64,000 nucleotides of DNA from positions 124,001-188,000 of the forward strand of contig NZ_JAESIY010000008.1 in assembly GCF_016757215.1 (NCBI RefSeq), given 5' to 3'. Below the pieces are notes generated by a model. The model had not been told where the DNA came from. It saw only the letters and a list, made by a program, of their open reading frames with translations, and did no database searches. The translations under genes were made by a program, and so were the position numbers. Source of the stretch: Fulvivirga sediminis. Lineage in GTDB: Bacteria; Bacteroidota; Bacteroidia; Cytophagales; Cyclobacteriaceae. Of the stretch, positions 29,301 to 41,300 are shown one piece after another (the first letter of the stretch is position 1; the number at the start of each line of letters is the position of its first letter).

Positions 29301-32300
29301 ACTGTGATTACAATACAGACCTGCTCACCAGTGACACATTAAAAAAGTGGATGTCTTTTTATAGTAAAATATTAGAGGGGATGTCAAGCGAGAATCAGTC
29401 CATAGCCCAAATGGACTGGATTGGTGATGATGAAAGAAGGTTAGTGCTTCAATCTTTTAATGAGGTATCAAGGCAAGAGGTAATTATGAAAAATGCACTG
29501 CCAGAGGTATTTGAAGAGCAAGTCACTAAAACGCCTGATAAAATCGCTATTATATATGAAGAGAAAACCTTTACCTATCAAAAACTCAATGAAAAGGCTA
29601 ATCAATGGGCTCATTATTTGAGAAATGTCCTTATGGTTCAGTCTGGGGATAGGGTAGGTGTGATGGTAAGTAGGTCAGAAATGATGTATGTCTATTTTTT
29701 AGGCGTCCTGAAAGCAGGAGCTACTTTTCTGCCTATTGATCCTGAATATCCGCCGAGTAGAGTGGACTATATTATTTCTGATAGTGGTCCCAAGCTATTG
29801 TTAACAGATCAGGAAAGGGGTGAAATCTTGGACGCTGAAGGTGTTGCTTGTTATGATGTGAAAAATCTGGAGGAGGTTGTCTGCAATGAGTCTGTTGTCA
29901 ATCTGCCTTTTGCTAATATTCAGGATCAAGCGGCATATATAGTTTATACTTCAGGCTCTACCGGAAAGCCTAAAGGAGTTGAAGTGGCTCATCAGGCTAT
30001 TATCAATATGGCCTATTCATGGCTAAAAGAATACCGCTTAAATACTTTTGAAGAGCATTACCTTCAGCTGGCCAGCATAGCCTGGGATGTGTTTGTGGGA
30101 GATTTCTGCCGAGGTATTTTATCGGGCGGCTACATGGTTATTTGCCCTCAGTACATACGGATGGATATAGAAGGGCTTTATGATCTTATAAATACTCGTA
30201 AGATCAATATTTTCGAATCTACTCCATCTTTGATCTTACCATTAATGGACTACGTATTTGAAAATGGATTAGATGTGTCCTTTATGCAGCTGCTAATAGT
30301 AGGTTCTGACGTTTTTATGATGGAAGACTATCGTAAGCTGAGTGAGCGTTTTGGGCATCAGATGCGTATTATTAATAGTTATGGTACTACAGAAGCAACT
30401 GTAGATTCCAGCTATTACGAAGCGGTAAATGGAGAATTACCTAATGTGAATTATGTGCCTATAGGTAAGCCAATAGCCAATACGCGCTATTACATTTTAG
30501 ATGAACATGGCATGCCATGTCCTACAGGTGTGGCGGGTGAACTTTATATTGCAGGGCCAGGGCTAGCTCTTGGATACCTCAATAATTCGGAATTAAACAG
30601 AGCTCATTTCTTATTAGATGTCATAAAAGGCACGCGAGTGTATCGGTCCGGAGATCTTGCTTATTGGCTTCAGGATGGAAATGTAATGATGATAGGCAGA
30701 AATGATTCGTTGGTTAAAGTCAGAGGCTTTAGAATCGAACTCAGTGAAATTGAAAATGTTCTTGTGGAATATTCCGCTATTGAGCATGCTGTGGTGATAG
30801 CTGTTGACGATGCTAATGGTAATAAACAGTTGGCAGCCTTTTATGCGGGGGATAATTCTCGTTTAGATACTGCTCAGGTGCGGGCGCACTTAAAGCATAC
30901 TTTGCCCGCGTACATGGTTCCTTCATATCTGCTGAAAATGGATACATGGCCCATTACACGAAATGGGAAGGTGAACCGTAGAGCTTTATTGGAAAAGCTA
31001 GATAGTTATACGCCTGAAAAGACCTATAAGGCACCGGAAACAGAATTGCAAAAAACATTGGTATCTATTTGGGAAGAAGTTCTTCATCTATCTCCTATTG
31101 GCTTAGAAGATGACTTCTTTGAGCTTGGAGGTCATTCCTTAAAGCTCACACAAGTAGCCTCTCGTATTTATCAACAACTGAATTATAAAACCGATTTGAG
31201 GAAGCTTTTTGAGAATACCACTATTCTGAGTTTGTCTCATGTTCTGGAAGCGGAGATATTAAAGAGTACTGAATCAGCGGGTTCTATTAAAAGGGTTGAA
31301 GAATTAGAGGATTATGAGCTGTCATATGGTCAGAAAAGGCTATGGATTCTTAATAAATTAGAAGATCAGGGTACGGTTTATAACATGCCAGGAGCACTTC
31401 TTTTTAAGGGTGAATTAAACTTGGAAGCTTTGCAGAATGCATATGCCCAACTCTTTCTCAGGCACGAGATTCTACGTACGGTTATTATAGAGAATTATGG
31501 TGAACCTAGACAAAAACTTATTGATAAGGATGTTTTAAAGACATTTTCGTTCAGAGATATTTCCTCCAGCCCTGATCCAAAAGATGTTGCAGATAAACTA
31601 GCAAAAGATTTTGCTAATGAGGTGTTTGATATAGCTGTTGAACACGCTATAAAAGTAAAAATATTAAAGCTGTCAGAGCAAGAGCATGTAATCCTTATTA
31701 CTATGCATCATATTATAGCAGATGCTTGGTCTATAGAGGTACTTATACGCGACTGGTTTACCGCCTACGATAGCCTGAGTAAAGGCTTGGATTATAATCC
31801 TACACCATTGGCCATACAATATAAGGACTATGCCGTGTGGCACAACCGACAATTAGCAGGAGACAGAATGGAAGAGGCCGAAAATTTTTGGCTTTCATTA
31901 TACTCGGGAGACATTCCTGTGCTAGATATGCCTACAACCTATACCAGGCCAGCTGTAAAAACATATAGAGGTGCTGCGTTGGTGAAGCAATTTTCGGTGA
32001 ATGAAAGGCAGCAACTTAAAAAATTTAATAGGCTTTATCAGGTTTCGGGTTTTACTACTTTAATGGCTGCACTATATGTTCTACTGCATAAGTATACTCA
32101 TCAGGCTGATATGATAATAGGAACTCCTGTGTCTGGTCGAGAACACGTAGACCTTGAAAATCAAATAGGCTTCTTTGTAAATACACTAGCTATAAGAACC
32201 CAAATTTACGATGAAGAAAATTTTGCTGAGGTGGTAAAAAAGGTGCATAATAACCTTATGGAGGCCTACAGGTTTCAGGCTTATCCTTTTGATAAACTAG

Positions 32301-35300
32301 TAGAGAATAGTAAAGTAGAGCGAGACTTGTCACGTTCTGCATTATTCGATGTAATGATTACCATGGATAATACGAGCGATGTGCAGTCATCCTTAGACCA
32401 GTGGAGTGGATTTGACCTAAAGCTTTTTGAAACAGATACTCAAGTTTCCAAATTCGACCTTTGTTTTGATTTTACGGAAGGAGAGCAAGACCTTTCTCTA
32501 AGACTGGAATATAACACTGATCTGTTTAGTGATGAAATGGCTCTTCAGCTAATTAATCACTACCATCAGCTGCTGATGAATATGTTACAAAAACCTGAGG
32601 AAATAGTAGGCCATGTAAGCATGCTTACAACCCAGGAAATGTACCAGCTTACCACAGGATGTAATATGACAGATGTTCCTTATCCTGATGGAGATACTAT
32701 AGTGCAGATGATAGAAAAAAGTGCTGAAAGATATCCGGAAGCTACAGCCATTCACTATAAACAAAAACAGTTTAGCTATAAAGAGATAAATGAAAAGTCT
32801 AATGCTTTAGCTTTTGAATTATTGGATATAGGCATTAATAAAGGAGACTTAATTCCTTTATTGATGACGAAGAGTGTAGAGTTACCGGTGGCAATGCTGG
32901 CGGTGATGAAGGTTGGTGGTGTCTTTGTTCCGTTTGATACTGACTGGCCCCAGGAACGTATTCAACTTCTTTTAGATACTATATCTCCTAAGGTAGTACT
33001 CATGGATGCTGTGGTTGGTAATCAAGGAATTACTGTGAAACAGCCCAAAATCTGTTTTTATGTAGAGTCAGCAGATAGTAAAGAAGAAAACCCGGGTATA
33101 GATATTAGTCCAGATGATCTGATCTATGGATTTTTTACATCTGGTAGTACCGGATTGCCTAAGTGTGCTATGAATTTACATCGTGGTATTCGTAACAGAT
33201 TCATGTATATGAATAATGTGTATAGTGGTGGTAATAATGAGAGGATATTATTTACTAGTAAGCATATATTTGACGCGGCTGTATGGCAGCTGTTTTGGCC
33301 CCTTACCACAGGCTCTCAGGTAATTATACCAGCTACTTCTGCTGCTTTAGACTTTCAGGAGGTGGCCGAACTAATTAGAGAATATAAAGTAACAATAACC
33401 GATTTTGTGCCTTCTGTTTTTGCCCTCTTTGTAGATTATTTAAAGGTAAACCAACAGGATGTCAGTGGCTTTAAATCTCTTAAGTATCTTCTAATTGGAG
33501 GTGAGGCTATGAATAGTAAGATTATTCGCAATTTCAGAGCTATTTTTCCTGAGGTGAGTATTACTAATACTTATGGTCCTACAGAAACATCTATAGGTAC
33601 TGTTTTTTATCATATGTGGGCGGCAGAAGAGGTGCCGGATGCTATTCCTATAGGTATGCCTATAGATAATGTGAAAGCATTGGTTTTAGATAAAAGACAT
33701 CAGCCTGTTCCTTTTGGGGTGGTGGGTGAGCTTTTTCTGGGGGGAGATTGTGTCGGTGAGGGGTATTTTAATGATCCTGAGAAGACAAGAAAGGTGTTTA
33801 TTAACAACCCTTTTAAAAACATCTCAGGTAAAAGCCTATATGCTACAGGAGATCTTGTTATTCGTCGTCATGATGGTAACATTATGTATTTAGGAAGGAA
33901 AGACCATCAGGTAAAAATCAATGGAATCCGGATAGAGTTGGGAGAAATTGAAGCTATTTTAACCCGTCATGAGGATGTCAAGCAGGCATTAGCAGTGGTA
34001 AATTCAGAAAATGGTCTTCATCAACTGGTCGTTTATTTTACAGGTAAGGTACAAGGAGGACTAGATGCTCTAAAAGACTTTTGCTTTAAATATTTGCCTA
34101 AATATATGGTGCCTCGTCATTTGATAGAGTTAGATCATTTTCCCTTAACTCCTACAGGAAAAATTGACAGGAAAGCCTTGCCTCAAATAGAGCATAACGT
34201 GTCTTTAGCTAATCACTACCTGGCTCCTGTGGGTGAAAAGGAAGAAGCTTTATGTGAAGTGCTATTAGGCTTACTTACTGCTGCGGTGATTAGCAGAACG
34301 GATCATTTCTTTCATATAGGGGGAGATTCTATCAAGGCTATTCTATTAGGCTCTCGCTTACAGACGAAAGGATATAGGTTAAAAGTACAAGATGTTTTTT
34401 TACATCCTGTAATAGGTGACATGGCTTTGAAAATGGAACCTATAAAGAAAGTAGCTAACCAAGGAGAGGTGGTTGGGGAGGTGCTTCTCACGCCTATTTA
34501 CCATCAGTTATTTGAAGAAATTAAGCCTGACACCCATCATTTCAATCAAAGTGTATGGCTAAAATCAAATCAGCGGTTTGAGGAAGATAAGCTTAAAAGA
34601 GTATGGAAAGCTTTATTGGAGCATCATGATAGTTTGAGGACTTACTTTATAGAGAAAAATAAAAGCTGGAAAGGGTATGTTATGCCTGCTAAGCAAGCAG
34701 ACCTCATCTTATGGAAATATGATTACCGCAATATAACACCCGCGGATGGATTGGAGCAAATGGCTTACGAAGTAGAAAGATTGCAACAGAGCTTTGACCT
34801 CAGTCAATATCCGTTGTATAAAGTAGCTCTCTTTAGACTTCCATCTCATGATCAGTTATTGATTGCTATACATCATACGCTGGTAGATGGCGTGTCATGG
34901 AGGATTTTAATAGAAGATTTTGGCCATTTATACTCAGCTTTTATGAGTGATGATTCTGCAACTCTTCCTCCTAAAACGGATTCTTATCAGCTGTGGGCCA
35001 GTCTATTAAAGGAAAATACTGACAAGCTTCTTTCAGAAGTTGAGCGTACTTATTGGCTGGATTTGGTTAAAAACACTACCGTTCCAACCTTAGGCATAAA
35101 AACGGCTGACTCAGGGCTAGTCTCTGATGCCAGTACATTAACACTGTCATTATCAAAAGAGAAAACGTTAACTCTTATTTCTGAAGTTCATCATAAGTAT
35201 AATACTGAAGTGAGTGATATTCTCATTACAGCGCTGGCTATGGCTGTTCAGCAATGCTTTGGGGCCGAAAAGTTTGTAGCTGACTTTGAGGGACATGGAA

Positions 35301-38300
35301 GAGAAGAGCTTCCCGTATCGGTAGATGTGAGTCGTACTATGGGGTGGTTTACAACAGTATTTCCGGTGGCTATTACGCTTCCAGAGTCATCACTAGAGAA
35401 AAAGCTGATAACCGTGAAGGAATACATGCGCAAAATACCAAAAAAAGGCTTCGGTTATGGTATAGCGAAGTATTTAATGGCTGATTTTAGTGATATAACC
35501 AGAGCTTTTAAACCTGTAATGCTATTTAATTACTTAGGACAGTTTGACGGAGATTGGGAAGAAAAACATTTTACTGTAAGTACAGATAATACAGGTATTC
35601 AAGAATCACCTCACAATAAAAGAAGGTATGCTCTAGAGGTTACCGCTGAAGTGATTAATAAAAAACTTAGTATACAGTTTAATTATACTGATAAACAAAT
35701 AGATCATGCTACTATAAAGCTATTAGGAGAGACTTGGCTTAACGAGCTGGATAATTTGTTGCAGGTTTGTAAGTATGTTGATAACTCACACCTCACACCG
35801 CATGACACCCATGTGAATCACCTCTCTATAGAGGAGCTTGATGAGCTTCAAAAGGAGTTTTCATTAGAAACTATTTATCCCTTATCTGCCATGCAAAAGG
35901 CCTTGTTTTATAATGATAAGGTCTCATCAACATCATTGGCATATTTTGAACAGACTTCTTTCCCTATTTATGGTAAAGTGAACCCTAAGCATTTTCAAAA
36001 AGCTTTCAATGAATTGATGCTAAGACATGAAATTCTGCGGGCAGCCTTTGTGGAAACTACAGTCGGACCATTGCAACTGATTTTAAAAAATAGAGAAGTA
36101 AAGTTTTATTATGATGATATAAGTGCCAGTGAGTCAAGTGAAAAGGTCAATAAGATTAGCAGAATAAAGGAGACGGATAAAGAGGTTCCATTTGATCTAT
36201 CACAAGAGCCTTTAGTGCGTGTATATTTATTAAAAATAGAGGATGAAAAGTATGAGTTTATCTGGAGTCATCATCATATTATTATTGATGGTTGGTGTGT
36301 AGGAATAATTTTCAGCGAACTATTTAGAATCTACTATGGATTGTGCGAGAGCAAGCCGATTCAATTACTTCCAGCACCATCCTATGCTCATTATCAGGAT
36401 TGGCTGAACACTAGAAATAAAGATAGGGCAAGGGCTTATTGGAAGGAACTACTTAGTGGTTATTCTTCACTAGCTGAAATAACTTCTCAGAGTACATTTT
36501 TAAAAGATGAATATGAAAATGAGGTAATTCAATTAGGGCTTAATCAGGATCGTACTGAACGTATTAAAAAAGTGGCAAGTCAGGCAGGGGTGACTTTAAA
36601 TGTGGCTTTACAAGCTTTTTGGGGTCTTTTGCTGGCTAAATATACGGGAAAAAATGATGTAGTCTATGGAGAAGTACTCTCAGGTAGACCTGCCGAGGTA
36701 CCAGGTATTGAGCGTATGATCGGTTTATTTATCAATACTGTTCCTGTACGAGTTAGTTTGGCTAATACCACCACAATGGAGCATGTAATGGCAGCCTTGC
36801 AAGTACAGATTGCTTCAAGTGAAAAATATCAATACCTGCCATTAGGAGAAATACAAGGCTTATCAGCACTCCATCAGCAGCTGTTTGATCATATACTTGC
36901 TTTTGCTAACTATCCATTAGAGGAGGAGGAAATAGGCACACTGGCACCAAATGAAGATATAGCTCTTAAGCTAGGCTTGGATAACATAGACTCTTTTGAA
37001 CAGACTAACTTTCATTTTAGTGTAATGATACATACTGGTCAGGAGCTAAAACTAGAATTCATTTACAATAGGAATAGGTTTAGTGAAGATTCGGTCTATC
37101 AAATTTTCAGTTATTTCACTAACCTTATTGATGGCGTTCTGGCGGATATTAAAAAACCGTTGCTTAGTATTCCATATCTATCGGCAGAGGAGGAAAAAAC
37201 GCTGCTTTATGATTTTAATAATACAAGTAAGCCTATTACTTCTACAGGTACTATGGTTAACACCTTTGAAAAACAAGTTGTGTTAACCCCAGAGGCAATA
37301 GCTATTATTCATAATGAGCACAAGGTTAATTATATTCAGCTAAATAATATGGCTAACCAGGCAGCGCATTACCTTGAGCAGAAAGGGGTTGCTGAAGGTG
37401 TTAGAGTTGCGGTCATTTGTCCTTCAAATGTAAATACTATTGCAAGTATGCTGGGTATAATGAAATGTGGAGCTATTTACATGCCTGTAGACCCATCTTC
37501 TCCTGAAAATCGTATAGAATACATCTTGAAAGACTCTGGAGCTGAAATAGTTGTTACGGATGCAGAGCATTTAAATCATATCCCAAAAGAATCTTATTTG
37601 TCTCGCACCATTATTCTAATAGAGGATATGCAGCTTGATAAAGATGAACGGTATGATGATCCTCATAAAAATATACAACCAGAAGCTGCAGCATATCTAA
37701 TATACACTTCAGGGTCTACAGGGAAGCCAAAAGGAGTGCTGGTTCCTCATAAGGGTAATGTAAATATGAGTCTGGATCAGGCCAAGTTGTTTGAGCTGAC
37801 CCCTAATGATAAAGTTTTACAATTTGCTTCGCTGGCTTTTGATGCGTCCATTTATGAAATTTTTATGGCACTGTATTCGGGAGCTTCAATGGTTATTATA
37901 GACAAAGCTATCGTTAGAGATATAAAGAGCTTTGTTTCCTATATAAATGATAATGAAGTAACTGTAGTCACTTTGCCACCTACTTATCTAAATTTATTAT
38001 CAGGCTGTGATTTTCCTACATTAAAACATATTATTACAGCTGGTGAGCCGGCTATAATAAAGGATGTAGCACACTGGAGCGGTAAGCTCAATTATTATAA
38101 TGCTTATGGACCAACGGAATGTTCCGTATGTGCCTCAGTTAATAAGGTAGCAGGTTTAGTTGAAGGACAGAAAAGAGTAAGTATAGGAAAGCCTATAAGT
38201 AACATAAGATGCTATGTGCTTAATGATAGGTTAGAACCTGTACCCATGGGGTGGCAGGGGGAGTTGTGCCTGGCAGGAGTGGGGCTGGCCTTGGGGTATT

Positions 38301-41300
38301 ATGGTAACAAAGACCTTACCGACCAGAAATTTATAACCTCACCTTATTTAAAAGAAGAACGATTATACCGCACCGGAGATTTAGTGAAATGGCTGCCTAA
38401 TGGCACGCTGGATTTTATGGGAAGGGTAGATGATCAGGTGAAAATACGGGGGCATAGGGTAGAGTTAGGCGAAATTGAAGCTTGTTTGATGCAGAACAAG
38501 ATTGTTAAAAATGCTGTAGTTCATGTTACAGAAACAAGCCCCAAAGAGGTAGTAGCCTATGTAATTGCAGAATCAGAAGAAATAGCTATCAATAAAGAGA
38601 TACTGAGATCCTACCTGATGAAGTTCTTGCCTGACTATATGATTCCTGCTTACATCTATTTAGTTTCAGATTTTCCACTTAATAATAATGGGAAGGTTGA
38701 TTTCGAAAAATTAGCACTGAGTAGAAAGGGTGATTTTGAAACTAATATCATTAAAAATGAAAACCTGCTAAGTGATAAAGAAAGAGTGTTATACGAAGTT
38801 TTTAGGAAGTATCTGAATAGATCTGCACTGTCATTAACAGATAATTTCTTTGAGTTGGGCGGTGATAGTATAAAAGCATTACAGATGACTGCAGACTTAA
38901 GGCAGGCTGGTTATATGTTAGATGTTAAAAGCCTTTATGAAAAGGGTAACATTGCTTCTCTTAGTCCTTTATTGCAAACCGCTGAACTGTCAATATCACC
39001 AGCTACTTCTGTCGATCCTTTCCCTCTATCTCCCATTCAGAATTGGTTTTTCTCGGGTGAAAGAGAAAGCATCAATTATTATAATCAATCCATAGTTCTA
39101 GATGCTAATGAACGTTTAGATATAGATGCTGTGAGGCAGGCAGTCCGAGATCTCAGTATACATCATGAGATGCTTAAAACGCAATTTTTCAAAACAGATC
39201 AGGGGTGGAGGCAGCAAGTTTTATCTAACAATAAGGTGAATTTAATAGTATATGACCTATCTGAAGAAACGTCTCCTTTAGAGAAAAGGGATAGTATAAT
39301 CAAATCAATGCAGCAATTGATGAGGCCTGAAAAGGCGGAGCTTATCCAAACTGCCATCTTTAATTTTCAGGATAAAGATCAATTATTCATAGCGTTACAT
39401 CATTTGGTGGTAGATACTTATTCTTGGCGCATTATTCATGAAGATCTTGTGAGGTTTTATGAAAGTTATAAAAAAGGAGAAAAACCAAAGATTCCTGTTC
39501 TTACGAACTCTTACTATCAGTGGGTTATAGCATTGCATAACTACTCAAACAGTACGGAGCTGTTAAAAGAGAAATTATTTTGGAATGAGGCCGAAGAGGG
39601 AGTGGTTGAGCATATACCAGGAAAGTCAATAGAGCAAGATTTAGTAGGGGAGGCTATGGAAATTTCTTTGGTACTATCACTTAAAGAGACAGAGATGTTA
39701 CAGTCTCAGGTACCCAAGTTGATGAATTGCGAGATCAATGATATATTACTTACTGCATTGGGTATGGCTATAAATGAAAGCTTCGACCTGGATCATATTA
39801 GTATACTTCTTGAAGGGCATGGAAGAGAAAATGAATTAGGACTGGATGTGAGTAGAACGGTAGGATGGTTTACGTCTATGTACCCTTTGGTTTTTCAATT
39901 CAATAAATCAGATTCTGTTTTAGTTCAGGTACAAAAAGTAAAAGAGACAAGAGGAAAAATACCTCATAAGGGGCTGGGATATGGTGTTTTAAAGCAGAGA
40001 AATAAAAGTTCGTTAAAAAATCCAGCCATAGCATTTAACTATTTAGGTGAACTGGATAATAGTGCCGAGTCAGAGATACTCAAGATGGCCGGTGATTATA
40101 CACCTGAGGATATCGATCCTCGTGATAGACGGTATAATGAGCTGGAAGTGTCTGGCGCAATCACTGGAGGAATGATGAAGTTGAGTCTGGGTTATAACCC
40201 TCGTCGGCATACTGAAAAATGTATGTCTCAGCTGTTAAAAGGTTTTGAAAATGGTTTGAAAAAGATCATAAAATCGACAGCAACCAATGGTCTATCTGAC
40301 GTTTTACATAATGAGCAGCCACAGGTTTACCCTATAGATGCTTTCGGCCTTTCGCCGGTACAGGAGGCTCTCTTTAACTATAAAAGCAGCTACCCTGATA
40401 GTGAGGCATATGTGCAGCAAATGTTATTGCAATTCGACGGTAAAGTAGATGAACTTTCAATCCGTAAGACGCTAGATTATTTGGTGGAAAGGCACGAGAT
40501 GTTAAGAACCATATTTTATCAGAATTATCAAGGTCAGCCGGTGCAAGCGGTGCTTCCTCCACATTCAATTAATTATAGGATGATGGTGGCTCAAACAGGA
40601 TTATCGCAAGGTATAAATGAAGTAGTAAGTAGTGACAGAGCTCAAGGTTTTGATTTTAAACAGCAAGCTCCCGTTCGATTTACTTTATTGAGAGGGTTCA
40701 TGTCAGAGGATATGCTATTAATTACTTTTCATCACATACTGATGGATGGATGGTGTATACATATTATTCTTGATGAACTAACTGAGATCTATAATTCATT
40801 CATAAATCATCAGAAATTAGAATTAGGAGCAAAGACTTCTTATAAAAAATTTATAAAGTGGTTAAATCAGATTAATCATCAGCTGTCCTTAGAATATTGG
40901 TCTGAATATATGAAGGGATATCATCACCAAGAGCTGATACCAAGGAAACAACGGAGAAATGAAGGTGATGATTATGATGCAGTAAGCTTGGAGCTCTCTC
41001 TTAATCAGACACAAATGCTTCAAGAATTTGCTCAAGACCATCAAATCACTCTTTCACATTTATTAATGTCCATTTGGGCAAAAGTGATTAGCAGTGTTTC
41101 TAAGCAGCAAGATGTACTATTTGGCACAGTGGTTTCTGGAAGACCTATGAATCTTGAGGGTGCTCTGCAAACCATAGGGCTTTTTATAAATGTAGTGCCT
41201 TTGCGCTTTGAGAGCATTAAAGAAACCGAATTATCTGAACTTTCCATGAATACCAAGCGGCACTTTCTGGATAGTCAAACTCATGAATATGTAGCTGTAG

